Shown: one piece after another, positions 1-11,710 of the stretch
Layout of the letters: each line of letters starts with the position of its first letter
Numbering within the stretch: the stretch's first letter is position 1
Origin: an uncultured Bacteroidales bacterium
GTDB lineage: Bacteria; Bacteroidota; Bacteroidia; Bacteroidales; Muribaculaceae
NCBI GenBank assembly: GCA_947173955.1
Contig: CAMWHE010000002.1
Location: 58,931-122,930, forward strand
DNA: 64,000 bases
Direction: 5' to 3'
Notes under the pieces: generated by a model
What the model was told of the DNA's origin: nothing
What the model saw: the letters and a program-made list of their open reading frames with translations, nothing else
Database searches by the model: none
Made by a program: the position numbers and the translations under genes

Positions 1-1
1 G

Positions 2-214
2 GGGTGGCAGATTGTTGACTCCGGAAGCGATCTTGAGCTCCCGCTTGTAGAGCGCTCGGCTTCCACTACGGCGCCGGGATTCATTCTTGCACCCTCACTT
101 GAGGCAAAAACCATAGACACACCTGTCGATGCCCGGATCATAGCTTCGACGGTAGCCCGTTGTCTCAGAATACGTTCCCCGAATGGAGCTTCTGTCCCGT
201 CACTCAAGCTATAA
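2..214 (+). CDS. C-terminal fragment of an unidentified CDS (5' end outside window)
   Basis: Open frame from base 2 to TAA at 212-214 (…STVARCLRIRSPNGASVPSLKL*), directly upstream of and co-oriented with secA. Confidence 0.5.
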   Translation, partial: GWQIVDSGSDLELPLVERSASTTAPGFILAPSLEAKTIDTPVDARIIASTVARCLRIRSPNGASVPSLKL

Positions 215-262
215 TCTCTCTCCACAAATCATTTTTAAGAATAAATAAAAAACAATATAGAC

Positions 263-3200
263 ATGTCATTCGGAACATTCCTTAACAAAATCTTCGGAAA
301 TAAGTCGCAGCGCGACCTGAAAGAGATACAGCCTATCCTGGCGAAAATCCAGGAACTCGGGCCACAGATGAAAAACCTCAGCAACGACGAGTTACGTCAG
401 GTCATTGATCAGGTTCGTGCAGATATAACTGCTGCCACAAAAGCTGACACCGACGCTATCGACGACATCAAAAACCGCGTCGAAAGTCTTCCTTTCGATG
501 AGCGGCAGCCCCTGTGGAACGAAATCGACAAACATGAGAAAAACATTCTCGACATACTTGAAAAAGAGCTAAACGATCATCTGCCCGTAGTATTCGCAGC
601 CATGCGCGAGACTGCCGCCCGCTTCGCTGCAAACGAAATTGTCGAAGTCACCGCCACCCAGATGGACCGCGATCTCGCGGCTGCAGGTCACGACTTCGTC
701 AGCATCGACGGCGACAAAGCCCTTTGGAAAAACCATTGGGTTGCCGGCGGCAACGAGATCAAATGGGACATGACCCACTATGACGTACAGCTCATAGGCG
801 GTATCGTCCTCCATCAGGGTAAAATTGCAGAAATGGCTACCGGTGAGGGTAAAACTCTTGTGGCTACACTGCCTGTTTTCCTCCGCTCCCTCTCAAAGCG
901 CGGCGTCCATGTGGTCACCGTCAACGACTATCTTTCAAAACGTGACTCGGAGTGGATGGGGCCGTTATATATGTTCCACGGCTCAACTGTCGACTGCATT
1001 GACAAGCATCAGCCTAATACAGAGGCCAGACGCAACGCTTACAAATGCGACATCACATTCGGTACCAACAATGAATTCGGCTTTGACTACCTCCGCGACA
1101 ATATGGCTATGTCTGCCGGCGAAATGGTGCAGCGCAAACACTACTACGCTATCGTCGACGAGGTTGACTCCGTTCTCATTGACGATGCCCGTACTCCGCT
1201 TATCATCTCCGGTCCCGTCCCTAAAGGCGACGACCAGATGTTCAACGAATATCGCGCAAATGTAGAAAAAGTTGTGCAGGCTCAGCGTCGCCTCGTCACT
1301 CAGATCTTATCTGATGCCAAGACAAAACTGGCCAGCGAAAATGCAGATGAACAGAAGGAAGGAGCTCTGCTTCTGTTCCGCGCTTTCAAAGGTCTGCCCA
1401 AAAACGGTGCCCTCATCAAATTCCTCAGTCAGGAAGGTATGAAAAATATCCTTCTCAAGACCGAAGGCTACTATCTGCAGGACAATGCCCGCGAAATGCC
1501 CAAAGCAATCGAACCGCTCTACTTCGTCATTGACGAAAAGAATCGCAGCGTAGAGCTGACAGACAAAGGTATCGAGGAACTTACCGGCAAAAGCAGTGAC
1601 CCGACATTCTTCGTTCTCCCGGATATCGCCGCCGAACTTTCAGCGCTTGAAAATATTGCTGACCCGCAGGAACGTCAGCTCAAGAAAGACGAGGCCATGC
1701 AGAACTATGCAGTCAAGGCCGAACGTGTTCACACCGTAACCCAGCTTCTCAAAGCCTACACACTTTTTGAGAAAGATGTAGAATACGTCATCGACGATAA
1801 TAAAATCAAGATCGTCGACGAACAGACAGGTCGTATAATGGAAGGTCGCCGCTACAGCGACGGACTCCATCAGGCTATCGAGGCGAAGGAAGGTGTAAAA
1901 GTCGAGGCCGCTACACAGACATTCGCCACTATCACGCTCCAGAACTACTTCAGGATGTACCACAAGCTTGCCGGTATGACCGGTACGGCGGAGACTGAAG
2001 CCGGTGAGCTATGGGACATCTACAAACTCGATGTAGTCACAATCCCGACCAACCGTCCTATCGCACGTAAGGACATGAACGACCGCGTTTATAAGACTAA
2101 AAAAGAAAAATACGCTGCCGTAATCGACGAAATCGAGCGCCTGCGCGAAGCCGGACGTCCGGTACTCGTCGGCACAACCTCTGTCGAAATCTCAGAGCTT
2201 CTGAGCCGTATGCTTAAGATGCGTAACATTCCTCATAATGTCCTCAATGCCAAACTGCATCAGCAGGAAGCCAATGTCGTGGCTCTTGCCGGTCAGCCCG
2301 GTATGGTCACCATCGCTACCAATATGGCAGGCCGTGGTACCGACATCAAGCTTGCTCAGAGCGTCAAGGATGCCGGAGGCCTTGCTATCATAGGCACAGA
2401 GCGCCATGAGTCTCGCCGCGTTGACCGCCAGCTACGTGGCCGTTCCGGACGTCAGGGCGACCCGGGTTCATCTGTATTCTATGTATCTTTCGAAGACCAG
2501 CTCATGCGACTTTTCGCTACTGACCGCGTAATGAAAATGCTTGATACTCTCGGTCTTAAAGAAGGAGAAATGATCGAATCACGCATGGTGACCCGAGCTA
2601 TCGAGAATGCGCAGAAACGTGTCGAAGAAAACAACTTCGGTATACGTAAGCGACTCCTCGAATATGACGATGTCATGAATAAGCAGCGTACATATATCTA
2701 CAATCGCCGTCAGCATGCCCTACTCGGAGAACGTGTAGGCATCGATATCGCCAACATGATATATGACTCCATCGAAAACCTGCTGAACACTTACACCGAG
2801 CCCTCTGACTACGAAGAAGTCAAGCTCGAACTGATGCGTCTCTTTACCATCGAACCTCCCTTCAGCGAAGATGAATTCCGCAATCTGACGCGCGAGGAAC
2901 TCATAGACCGCACTAATGTCGCTGTCAATGAAGCACTCGAACGTAAGAGCCAGAACATCATATCTGTAGCGATGCCGGTAATAAAGGACTGGGTTGAGAA
3001 CCGTGGCGCTCAGGGTCGCATTATCGTCCCCATAACCGACGGCAAACACATCTTCCAGCTTCGTGTCAATATTCTGGACGCATATGCCTCCGATTGCAAG
3101 GATATAGTCAAGCAATGGCATAAATCAGTCCTTCTTGTAACCATCGACGAACTCTGGAAAGAACATCTTCGCGAACTCGACCAGCTTCGCCAGTCAGTTC

Positions 3201-3610
3201 AGAACGCAAGCTATGAGCAAAAAGATCCGCTCGTAATCTATAAGGTAGAGTCGTTCCACCTCTTTGAGAAAATGCTCAACGCTCTCAATACTAAAGCCTT
3301 GTCCACCCTCATGAGAGGCCGAATCTTCATACAGGAACCGCAACGCACATCCGACAACGATCAGGCGCAGGCTCCTAAACAACCGGAAGTCAAAGAGGCT
3401 GCCCCTGAACGGCCTAACGACTACTCCCGCTATACGGCATCCAAAGAAGGATATCCCGGAGAAGCAGCCCAGCGCGCGGCAGCATCTGCTCCGCAGGGAG
3501 AACGCCGTCGTCCGGAACCGGTCAAAGCTGCGCCGAGAGTAGGTCGCAATGACCCATGTCCATGCGGTAGTGGCAAGAAATTCAAGAATTGCCATGGCCG
3601 ACAGATGTAA
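263..3610 (+). CDS. secA: Preprotein translocase subunit SecA
   Basis: 1115 aa; [11 protein letters not shown] Walker [34 protein letters not shown]-terminal SEC-C zinc motif [17 protein letters not shown]. Confidence 0.98.
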   Translation: MSFGTFLNKIFGNKSQRDLKEIQPILAKIQELGPQMKNLSNDELRQVIDQVRADITAATKADTDAIDDIKNRVESLPFDERQPLWNEIDKHEKNILDILEKELNDHLPVVFAAMRETAARFAANEIVEVTATQMDRDLAAAGHDFVSIDGDKALWKNHWVAGGNEIKWDMTHYDVQLIGGIVLHQGKIAEMATGEGKTLVATLPVFLRSLSKRGVHVVTVNDYLSKRDSEWMGPLYMFHGSTVDCIDKHQPNTEARRNAYKCDITFGTNNEFGFDYLRDNMAMSAGEMVQRKHYYAIVDEVDSVLIDDARTPLIISGPVPKGDDQMFNEYRANVEKVVQAQRRLVTQILSDAKTKLASENADEQKEGALLLFRAFKGLPKNGALIKFLSQEGMKNILLKTEGYYLQDNAREMPKAIEPLYFVIDEKNRSVELTDKGIEELTGKSSDPTFFVLPDIAAELSALENIADPQERQLKKDEAMQNYAVKAERVHTVTQLLKAYTLFEKDVEYVIDDNKIKIVDEQTGRIMEGRRYSDGLHQAIEAKEGVKVEAATQTFATITLQNYFRMYHKLAGMTGTAETEAGELWDIYKLDVVTIPTNRPIARKDMNDRVYKTKKEKYAAVIDEIERLREAGRPVLVGTTSVEISELLSRMLKMRNIPHNVLNAKLHQQEANVVALAGQPGMVTIATNMAGRGTDIKLAQSVKDAGGLAIIGTERHESRRVDRQLRGRSGRQGDPGSSVFYVSFEDQLMRLFATDRVMKMLDTLGLKEGEMIESRMVTRAIENAQKRVEENNFGIRKRLLEYDDVMNKQRTYIYNRRQHALLGERVGIDIANMIYDSIENLLNTYTEPSDYEEVKLELMRLFTIEPPFSEDEFRNLTREELIDRTNVAVNEALERKSQNIISVAMPVIKDWVENRGAQGRIIVPITDGKHIFQLRVNILDAYASDCKDIVKQWHKSVLLVTIDELWKEHLRELDQLRQSVQNASYEQKDPLVIYKVESFHLFEKMLNALNTKALSTLMRGRIFIQEPQRTSDNDQAQAPKQPEVKEAAPERPNDYSRYTASKEGYPGEAAQRAAASAPQGERRRPEPVKAAPRVGRNDPCPCGSGKKFKNCHGRQM

Positions 3611-3657
3611 TCCAATCCTAACTATCTATAATAAATAGACTCATTAACTCCATTCCT

Positions 3658-4749
3658 ATGAGCAACGAAAACGACTATAGCCGTTATCAACCGCATAACT
3701 CACAGACACCGGAGTCAACCCCTACCCCCCGCCCTTCGGCTCCTCAGGGAGCCGGTACGGGCGATCGGACTCCTCAGCGACCGACTCCCCGCAATGGTCG
3801 CCCACAAGTCGCATCAAGACTGCAGAACGTAGATAGCAAAAAGCTTATCTACATATTGACCGGTGTGGCTGCCGCCGCTATAATCATTGCAGCCATACTC
3901 TTTCTGGTATTTCACTCCAAAGATGTAAGCAACAAGAAGATAGCCCGTCAACAGGCACTCCAGATCGAACAGCTTGAAATGGAGAAAGAGGAAATGCGAC
4001 TCAACAATGAGTATGCCCAACTCAACTCTCAGTTCGCTCAGGTCGAAAACCAGTCAATACTTCTGGCTAACGACTCAATAGTCGAGAAATACGCTGCTGC
4101 AAAAGCTAAAGTTGAGAAACTCCTTCAGGAACTCAATCAGGAGAAGACAAAAAACCGTGCCAGAATCAAAGAACTGGAAGGCGAAATTGCCACCCTAAAA
4201 AATATTCTAAAAGAATATGTCGAGCGCATTGACCAGCTTACCAAGGAAAATGCAGACCTGAAAAAGGAAAATGCAGATGTCAAACGTAAGAACAACCAGC
4301 TTACAGCCAACCTGACTCAGGCCACCCGTGATAATCAAGAACTTACGGATCGCATCACTCTTGCTGAAAAGCTGAATGTTACCGGTGTCAACCTCTCTTC
4401 GCTCAAAAAGAATGACAAGGCCGAAAAGAATATCACCAAGGCAAAACGCCTTATGGTCACATTCACGCTTCCGCCCAACAACTCAACTCCTGTAGGTGAG
4501 AAGACCATCTATCTGCGTATAGTCAATCCCGAGGGAGACCTTCTCACGGGCAACGGCATCACGTTCTCATTCGAAGGTCAGACTCTCGATTGTACGGCTG
4601 CGAAAACAATTGAATATTCCGGAGAAGAAATCGGAGGTATTCGGATATACTGGGATGTGACCTCTGTGCTGACTCCCGGCGAATACACCGTAGAGCTGTT
4701 TGCCGATAATTTCCGCATTTACACCGGGCGCTTCATGATGAAAAAATAA
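3658..4749 (+). CDS. Membrane-anchored coiled-coil protein of unknown function
   Basis: 363 aa; Pro-rich N-terminus, one TM segment (LIYILTGVAAAAIIIAAILFLVF), long coiled coil, C-terminal beta-rich domain. Confidence 0.8.
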   Translation: MSNENDYSRYQPHNSQTPESTPTPRPSAPQGAGTGDRTPQRPTPRNGRPQVASRLQNVDSKKLIYILTGVAAAAIIIAAILFLVFHSKDVSNKKIARQQALQIEQLEMEKEEMRLNNEYAQLNSQFAQVENQSILLANDSIVEKYAAAKAKVEKLLQELNQEKTKNRARIKELEGEIATLKNILKEYVERIDQLTKENADLKKENADVKRKNNQLTANLTQATRDNQELTDRITLAEKLNVTGVNLSSLKKNDKAEKNITKAKRLMVTFTLPPNNSTPVGEKTIYLRIVNPEGDLLTGNGITFSFEGQTLDCTAAKTIEYSGEEIGGIRIYWDVTSVLTPGEYTVELFADNFRIYTGRFMMKK

Positions 4750-4757
4750 TAGCCGGC

Positions 4758-5492
4758 ATGTCATCGCTTATCGAACTCTACCACTCCCTGATTGACGACA
4801 TCAACTCCATTGAAGTCAACACGGTATCATCAGTCTTCAAACTGGGACTGAGTATGGTGCTGGGGAGTATCGTAGGGTTCGAGCGCAAGCGTAAAGGACA
4901 GTCTGCAGGACTCCGTACATTCGCTCTGATCGCCATGGGAGCAACATTGGCAATGATCCTCTCAATATATGTCCCTCAGGAGTACCTCGGACTCAAAAAC
5001 GGAGACCCCGGCCGAATAGCAGCTCAGGTCATATCGGGCATAGGCTTCCTCGGTGCAGGAGCCATCATTCAGATGAAAGGCTCAGTAAAAGGGTTGACCA
5101 CTGCAGCCGGTATATGGATGGTAGCCACTTTGGGGATGGCTGTCGGAGTCGGGCTATATCTTGTCTCGATAATAGCTACAGCATTCATACTGTTTATTCT
5201 CGTACAACTTGAAAGGATAGAGCATCGCGTCAATATGGGATCGGAATCCCGCATTCTGCGCATACGCGTCAATAAGATTATAACCGATCTATCCAAATAT
5301 CGCTCAGTAATGAAGTCCGAGCGCGTTCATTTGTCCAATATATATGTGGAATACGATTATGAGGCTCAAATCACCCGTCTCAACCTTGTAATCCTCATAA
5401 AAGACACAACGGATCTCCCCACCCTCTTTGAGAATCTCAGGGAAATTAACCCGACCGCCTCCATTACACTGGCGAATCAAGTCAATATCTGA
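4758..5492 (+). CDS. MgtC/SapB family membrane protein
   Basis: LGSIVGFERKRKGQSAGLRTFALIAMGATLAMILS and GIGFLGAGAIIQMKGSVKGLTTAAGIWMVATLGMAVG motifs. Confidence 0.92.
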   Translation: MSSLIELYHSLIDDINSIEVNTVSSVFKLGLSMVLGSIVGFERKRKGQSAGLRTFALIAMGATLAMILSIYVPQEYLGLKNGDPGRIAAQVISGIGFLGAGAIIQMKGSVKGLTTAAGIWMVATLGMAVGVGLYLVSIIATAFILFILVQLERIEHRVNMGSESRILRIRVNKIITDLSKYRSVMKSERVHLSNIYVEYDYEAQITRLNLVILIKDTTDLPTLFENLREINPTASITLANQVNI

Positions 5493-5521
5493 CCTTTTGA
5501 AACGAACATCTTTTACCAATC

Positions 5522-7741
5522 ATGATACTCGCATCACAAGCTACTCTTAATATCGAAGGACTCATATCCGATCTGGCTTTTATTCTGCTTCTCGGCGCAT
5601 TTGTCACCGTACTCTTCAAGTGGATAAAGCAACCCGTGGTTCTGGGCTATATCGTAGCCGGATTCCTTGCAAGTCCAAACTTCACTCCTATACCGTCGGT
5701 AACGACATTGGCTAATATTGAATTCTGGGCTCAGATCGGTATCATAGTGCTACTGTTCTCTCTCGGACTTGAATTCAGCTTCCGCAAACTACTCAATGTC
5801 GGAGGGTCGGCAGTCATCACCGCACTGATTATCGTAATCGGAATGATGGCTACCGGCTTCAGTATCGGTAAACTGCTCCATTTTTCCAATATAAACAGCA
5901 TATTCCTGGGCGGAATGCTATCCATGTCATCGACCACGATCATCATCAAGGCCTTTACTGACATGAACCTTCGCACGAAGAAGTTTGCTTCAATGGTTTT
6001 CGCAGTACTTATCGTCGAAGATCTTTTCGCCGTTGTCATGATGGTAATCCTGTCGTCAATAGCTGCCGGTGACGGTCTGGAAGGAACGGAAATGCTATAT
6101 AGCATAGGTAAACTCGTCTTCTTCCTTATAATCTGGTTTCTTGTCGGAGTGTATGTACTGCCCAGCCTCTTCAATAAAGTGCAGGCATTCCTTAACAACG
6201 AGACCCTGCTTGTAGTAGCGATGGGACTGTGTCTCGGTATGTCGGTCTTCTCCGTATTCTGCGGATTCTCGCTCGCATTGGGTGCATTTGTCATGGGTTC
6301 GATTCTGGCGGGTACAAGTTATTCAGAGCGGATAGAGCATGTCGTAATGCCTGTCAAGGATCTTTTCGGAGCCGTGTTCTTCATTTCCGTGGGAATGATG
6401 GTGCAGCCGGATATCATCCTCAACTATTGGGGGCCGATACTGTTGCTTTCAGCGGTTGTAATAGTAGGCATGATCATATTCGGTACTACCGGTATGCTTG
6501 TCACGGGTCAGTCGCTCAAAGTTGCCATGCAGTCCGGATTCTCCCTTACTCAGATAGGCGAATTTGCGTTTATCATAGCATCGCTCGGTATGTCGCTCGG
6601 GGTGCTTGAGCCTACGATATATCCCATCGTGGTAGCAGTATCCGTGATAACCACATTCACGACACCCTACTTCATCAAGATGGCAGATCCGGCCTATCGT
6701 CTGGTCGAACGCATCCTCCCGCGCCGCCTGCATTTTCTTATCAACCGATATACTGAACAGGCTACACAGTCCACAGCTGTGCGGTCTGAGATCCAGTCGA
6801 TGATGAGCCGCAATATCTCCCGCCTCCTACTCTACTCTATTGTACTAATAGCCATCACGGTAGTTTCCCTTAACTATTTCATGCCCTGGATTATAGAAAT
6901 CCTTCCTGAATGGGGTCGTACGTTAGGGGCTACAGCCACTCTCATCGTGATGGCTCCGTTCCTTGTCGCACTGTGTATTCCCTCCACCCCACGCAAGGAT
7001 TCACCCGACAGTGAGTCTTACAGAATTCCGCGGTTCATAATGTTCATATTCCGCTCACTGATCGCTCTGATATTTGTGGTGCATTTTCTTGGTAAGGTAT
7101 TCTCCCTTACGACCGGCGCGCTTGTAGGTCTCGGTGTGGCGGTACTTGTGATACTCTTCTTCTCAGGACGATTCCGCCGACGGATGAGAAACATAGAATC
7201 TACATTCCTCAACAATCTCAACGAACGCGATCTGAAGAAAAGCGGGCGAAATAACAGCCTCGTCGGAGATCTTCATCTCGCATATATGAAGATGAGCTGC
7301 ACAAGTCCGTTTGTAGGCGAACAGCTTAAGGATACTCAGCTCAATCGCGAATATGGCGTCAACATCGTCAATATTCAGCGCGGATCGCAATTTATCCCGG
7401 CACCCTCAGGCGCCAGTCACCTTTTCCCTGGCGATATACTCGGTATCATCGGTACTGACGAACAGCTTCAGCAGGTTCTACCTATGATAGAATCACCCGA
7501 GACATCCGAAGATAACGGCAACCCTGCCGACTACCGGTTGCTCAGCTTTACGCTGTCGCCGGATTCAAAGCTCATTGGCCACACGCCGGCCGACATAGAC
7601 CTGCGCGGACATTATGCGACCATGATCGTGGCCGTACAGCGTAATGATGCGTTCCTCCCTTCCCCGGGAACTGTCACATTCGAAGCCGGCGATACGGTAT
7701 GGGCTGTGACTACCGCACAAGTCGTCAGCCAGCTATCATGA
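5522..7741 (+). CDS. Monovalent cation:proton antiporter (CPA2/KefB-like) with C-terminal TrkA-C-type domain
   Basis: 739 aa polytopic membrane protein; FSLGLEFSF, MSSTTIIIK, FFISVGMMV; C-terminal RCK_C-like segment. Confidence 0.9.
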   Translation: MILASQATLNIEGLISDLAFILLLGAFVTVLFKWIKQPVVLGYIVAGFLASPNFTPIPSVTTLANIEFWAQIGIIVLLFSLGLEFSFRKLLNVGGSAVITALIIVIGMMATGFSIGKLLHFSNINSIFLGGMLSMSSTTIIIKAFTDMNLRTKKFASMVFAVLIVEDLFAVVMMVILSSIAAGDGLEGTEMLYSIGKLVFFLIIWFLVGVYVLPSLFNKVQAFLNNETLLVVAMGLCLGMSVFSVFCGFSLALGAFVMGSILAGTSYSERIEHVVMPVKDLFGAVFFISVGMMVQPDIILNYWGPILLLSAVVIVGMIIFGTTGMLVTGQSLKVAMQSGFSLTQIGEFAFIIASLGMSLGVLEPTIYPIVVAVSVITTFTTPYFIKMADPAYRLVERILPRRLHFLINRYTEQATQSTAVRSEIQSMMSRNISRLLLYSIVLIAITVVSLNYFMPWIIEILPEWGRTLGATATLIVMAPFLVALCIPSTPRKDSPDSESYRIPRFIMFIFRSLIALIFVVHFLGKVFSLTTGALVGLGVAVLVILFFSGRFRRRMRNIESTFLNNLNERDLKKSGRNNSLVGDLHLAYMKMSCTSPFVGEQLKDTQLNREYGVNIVNIQRGSQFIPAPSGASHLFPGDILGIIGTDEQLQQVLPMIESPETSEDNGNPADYRLLSFTLSPDSKLIGHTPADIDLRGHYATMIVAVQRNDAFLPSPGTVTFEAGDTVWAVTTAQVVSQLS

Positions 7742-7743
7742 GT

Positions 7744-7774
7744 TTTGCTGTCTCAGCATATAATAGTAACTTTG
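7744..7774 (+). promoter_or_regulatory. Bacteroidetes-type promoter of gltX
   Basis: TTTG (7744-7747) N19 TAACTTTG (7767-7774); matches -33/-7 consensus TTTG…TAnnTTTG. Confidence 0.75.
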
Positions 7775-7820
7775 CCATTGCATAACCTATCAAATAAACG
7801 ATATTAAACCAAATACTGAC

Positions 7821-9353
7821 ATGGAAAGACCGGTTGTAGTACGTTTCGCGCCATCCCCTACAGGCCCGTTACACATCGGCGGCGTCAGAACCGCACTCTA
7901 TAATTATCTGTTCGCACGCCGTAACGGCGGAAAAATGCTCCTGCGCATTGAGGATACTGATTCTCAACGATTTGTTCCCGGAGCAGAAGATTATATCATA
8001 GAATCTCTCAAATGGCTCGGAATAGAAATCGACGAAGGTGTTGGTCATGGTGGTCCCCACGGACCTTATCGCCAGAGCGAGCGTCGCGACATTTACCGCA
8101 AATACGTAGAACAGCTTATCAATGACGGAAAGGCGTATATAGCATTCGATACTCCAGAAGAGCTGGAAGCTGCCCGCGCTGCAACACCCAACTTCCAGTA
8201 TGATGCCACCACGCGCCTGTCGATGCGTAATTCGCTGACTATGTCAAAGGAAGAAGTCGCAAGACGCATAGCCGACGGAGAGAAATATGTCGTGCGCTTC
8301 CTGATCGAGCCTGGACGCGATGTTGTAGTCGATGACCTTGTACGTGGAAAAGTGACAATCAATTCCTCGGTCCTCGATGACAAGGTTCTGTATAAAAGCG
8401 CGGACGATCTGCCGACTTATCACCTTGCCAATATCGTGGACGACCACCTTATGGAAGTCTCCCATGTCATCCGTGGCGAAGAGTGGCTCCCCTCGGCTCC
8501 ACTGCATGTGCTTCTCTATGAAGCTTTCGGCTGGACAGACACAATGCCACGTTTTGTCCATCTCCCCCTCCTGTTGAAACCGGACGGCAAAGGTAAGCTT
8601 TCGAAGCGCGACGGCGACCGACTCGGATTTCCCGTCTTCCCTCTCGAATGGCATGACCCAAAGACGGGCGCTGTATCCGCCGGATACCGTGAAAACGGGT
8701 ATCTGCCGCAGGCCGTAGTCAACTTCCTCGCCTTACTCGGCTGGAATCCCGGCGACGACACCGAAATCATGTCGATGGACGAACTGATTGAAAAGTTCTC
8801 ATTCGACCACTGCTCTAAGGCCGGTGCAAAATTCGCCTATGAAAAAGGCAAATGGTTCAATCACCAGTATCTCCAGACACTTCCGGACGTAGAACTGGCA
8901 GAACTGTTCAAACCGGTTCTCACCAAGCACAGCATAAACCCGGCAGACTTCTCCGACGAATATATCACCCGGGCCGTCAGTCTTGTAAAAGGCCGTATCA
9001 ACTTTGTCAGCGACCTATGGGATAACGCAGCATTCTTCTTCAAAGCTCCGGAATCTTATGATCCCAAAGCGGTCAAAAAGCGCTGGAGCCCTGAAATGCC
9101 GGCTATAATGACAGAACTGATCGAACGCCTGCGACAGCTTAATTCATGGAAAAGCGCTGAGGCAGAGGCTGAGATTCTGCAGTGGATTGCCGATAAAGGC
9201 TATCACCTCGGTAATGTAATGAACGCATTCCGCCTGACAGTCGTCGGAGAATGCAAGGGTCCGCATATGTTCGACATCACGGAACTGATGGGGCCCGAAG
9301 AGACTATACTCCGCATACAGAAAGGTATCGACAACATCAAGGCCGACGAATGA
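7821..9353 (+). CDS. gltX: Glutamyl-tRNA synthetase
   Basis: [27 protein letters not shown] (HIGH-type motif), KLSKRDGDR (KMSKS-type). Confidence 0.97.
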   Translation: MERPVVVRFAPSPTGPLHIGGVRTALYNYLFARRNGGKMLLRIEDTDSQRFVPGAEDYIIESLKWLGIEIDEGVGHGGPHGPYRQSERRDIYRKYVEQLINDGKAYIAFDTPEELEAARAATPNFQYDATTRLSMRNSLTMSKEEVARRIADGEKYVVRFLIEPGRDVVVDDLVRGKVTINSSVLDDKVLYKSADDLPTYHLANIVDDHLMEVSHVIRGEEWLPSAPLHVLLYEAFGWTDTMPRFVHLPLLLKPDGKGKLSKRDGDRLGFPVFPLEWHDPKTGAVSAGYRENGYLPQAVVNFLALLGWNPGDDTEIMSMDELIEKFSFDHCSKAGAKFAYEKGKWFNHQYLQTLPDVELAELFKPVLTKHSINPADFSDEYITRAVSLVKGRINFVSDLWDNAAFFFKAPESYDPKAVKKRWSPEMPAIMTELIERLRQLNSWKSAEAEAEILQWIADKGYHLGNVMNAFRLTVVGECKGPHMFDITELMGPEETILRIQKGIDNIKADE

Positions 9354-10423
9354 GACGTCTCCTGACAATATTATTGCTGGCCGTGGCTACATCCCTTATA
9401 GCCACGGCTCAGCGCTTTGAATGGGCTATCGACTTCAACACGGTATTTGACAACCGCGAAGGCGACAACAAGCTGACCGATACCCGCACATTCTTTCATA
9501 CTCAGCTCGCGCCTGAAATAGGAGTGTCACTTCTTGACGGAACGCACCGCCTGATGGGCGGTGTCGTATGGACTCAGCCTATCGGATGCGAATGGTACGG
9601 ACATAAGGTATCTCCCACCCTCTACTATCAGTATCGCGGACCAAATGGATGGAATCTGTCGCTTGGAATGTTTCCCCGTGCGCTTCTGCTCAGCCCTATG
9701 CCGGAATTCATATGGAACGACTCAACGTATTACACCCAGCACAATATCCGTGGAGCAGCCGCCACCTATCAGGGTCGCAATGGCTTCTTTCAGGCTGTAG
9801 TCGACTGGCGTGCGATGCAGTCGGAGACACGCCGCGAAGCTTTCAACATCATTGCCAACGGCGAATTTCAGCGGCCCGCTTCTATTTTCATTGCGGGTGG
9901 ACTTGCAATGATGAATCATTTTGCCCTCACGCGCCATGCGACTCCGGATCAGCACATAGTCGACAACTTCATTGTCAACGCCTATGCCGGTATCGACCTT
10001 TCTCGACATGTCAGTCCGCTCGACTCTCTGACACTCCGCGTCGGTCCGCTGGCTTCTATTACACGCAATCGGGCTGACGGAGGATGGAAGACACCGATTG
10101 GCGCCCGTCTCGAACTTCTTATGCAGTGGAAATGGCTGCAATGGCACAATATCACATACGCCGGCGGTCGTCTGTTCCCCTACTACTCTGACTTCCATGC
10201 ACTCCTTGATCAGGGTGAACCATACTACTCCACTCGCTTCTACAATCGCACGACTGTTGCCGGAACAATATTCAGCAATCAATTCGCCAATCTGCGGGCT
10301 TCTCTCGACTTCAACATCGCCAGCCATAACTTTACTTTCTATCAGCGACTGATACTGCGTGTCTATATCGACAGTTCATTCAGGACACTTCCCAAAGGAC
10401 ACCGTATATCATCAATCTACTAA
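9350..10423 (+). CDS. Secreted/outer-membrane hypothetical protein
   Basis: Likely start at 9350 ([21 protein letters not shown] signal peptide), ATGA overlap with gltX stop; beta-rich sequence. Confidence 0.75.
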   Translation: MRRLLTILLLAVATSLIATAQRFEWAIDFNTVFDNREGDNKLTDTRTFFHTQLAPEIGVSLLDGTHRLMGGVVWTQPIGCEWYGHKVSPTLYYQYRGPNGWNLSLGMFPRALLLSPMPEFIWNDSTYYTQHNIRGAAATYQGRNGFFQAVVDWRAMQSETRREAFNIIANGEFQRPASIFIAGGLAMMNHFALTRHATPDQHIVDNFIVNAYAGIDLSRHVSPLDSLTLRVGPLASITRNRADGGWKTPIGARLELLMQWKWLQWHNITYAGGRLFPYYSDFHALLDQGEPYYSTRFYNRTTVAGTIFSNQFANLRASLDFNIASHNFTFYQRLILRVYIDSSFRTLPKGHRISSIY

Positions 10424-10427
10424 TAAT

Positions 10428-11663
10428 ATGTCCAACCCACTATATACCACAGCCATACGGGCTATGTCATGCGGCATAAGGCTCGGCGCGTTGCGATCAC
10501 CTAAACTGCGCAAGATGCGCGACGGCCAGAAGGCCGCCGACGAGTATCTCGGCTCCCACATCGACCCGGAATCACGTCCCATATGGATTCATGCAGCCTC
10601 CCTCGGCGAATTCGAGCAGGGACGTCCACTCATAGAGAGAATCCGTCGGGAATATACTGACAGAAAAATCCTGCTGACATTCTTCTCCCCATCAGGCTAT
10701 GAAGTGAGAAAGAACTATCCGCAGGTTGATGCGGTCAGCTATCTGCCTCTTGACACCCCGAAACGCGTACGCAGATTTCTTGACCTCGTCAACCCTTCAG
10801 TAGCCATCTTCGTAAAATACGAATTTTGGGGCAATTATCTCGAGGAACTATCTCGTCGCCACATCCCGACATATATTATCTCGGCCATTTTCAGACCGGG
10901 ACAGATATTCTTCAAGCCATGGGGCGGATATTTCCGCAATATGCTCCGCACATTCCGGACTATATACCTTCAGGATCAGGCTTCAGCTGATCTGCTCGCC
11001 TCTATTGGCATTGAAAATACCGTCGTAGCCGGGGACACCCGCTTCGATCGCGTTACCGATATAATGAATACTACCACTGAGATGCCTGAGATAGAACGCT
11101 TTGCCAATTCAGGCAGCCTGTGCGTAATTGCCGGCAGCAGCTGGTCTCAGGATGAGGACATATATATCCCGTGGTTTAATGCCCACCCCGACGTGAAACT
11201 AATCATTGCTCCTCACGAATTCGATTCCGAACGAATCGCTACGCTATCAAAACGTCTGAACAACGGAGCTGTAGCACTCTCTGTCTATGACGGAAATACC
11301 TCTCCGCAGGCTCTGATTGTCGACTGTTTCGGGATGCTTGCCGCCATGTACCGTTACTGCTCGATCGCCTATATAGGTGGAGGCTTCGGCGCAGGCATAC
11401 ATAATATCAACGAGGCCGCCGTCTACGACCTTCCGGTCATCTTCGGTCCACGCTACGCCAAATTCAAAGAAGCGATAGATCTGATTGCCCTTGAAGGTGC
11501 ATTCACAGTAAGCACAAGAGAGCAATTCGAAGCTGTGATGGACTCCCTTCTCGATCCGGACCTCCGCATGAATGCAGCTCACACAGCCGGCGACTATGTG
11601 CGCTCACAGCTTGGAGCCACAGACCGTATATTCGCCGACCTGAAAGGCGAGTTTGCACAATAA
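10428..11663 (+). CDS. waaA: 3-deoxy-D-manno-octulosonic acid transferase
   Basis: IWIHAASLGEFEQGRPLIERIR, VKYEFWGNYLEEL, YIGGGFGAGIHNINEAAVYDLPVIFGP; start taken at internal Met 10428. Confidence 0.93.
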   Translation: MSNPLYTTAIRAMSCGIRLGALRSPKLRKMRDGQKAADEYLGSHIDPESRPIWIHAASLGEFEQGRPLIERIRREYTDRKILLTFFSPSGYEVRKNYPQVDAVSYLPLDTPKRVRRFLDLVNPSVAIFVKYEFWGNYLEELSRRHIPTYIISAIFRPGQIFFKPWGGYFRNMLRTFRTIYLQDQASADLLASIGIENTVVAGDTRFDRVTDIMNTTTEMPEIERFANSGSLCVIAGSSWSQDEDIYIPWFNAHPDVKLIIAPHEFDSERIATLSKRLNNGAVALSVYDGNTSPQALIVDCFGMLAAMYRYCSIAYIGGGFGAGIHNINEAAVYDLPVIFGPRYAKFKEAIDLIALEGAFTVSTREQFEAVMDSLLDPDLRMNAAHTAGDYVRSQLGATDRIFADLKGEFAQ

Positions 11664-11683
11664 GAGCAAAATCACTATCTTTG
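11652..11683 (+). promoter_or_regulatory. Bacteroidetes-type promoter of glyS
   Basis: TTTG (11652-11655) N20 TATCTTTG (11676-11683). Confidence 0.75.
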
Positions 11684-11710
11684 TAAAATAAATACATAAA
11701 ACTCAAAATA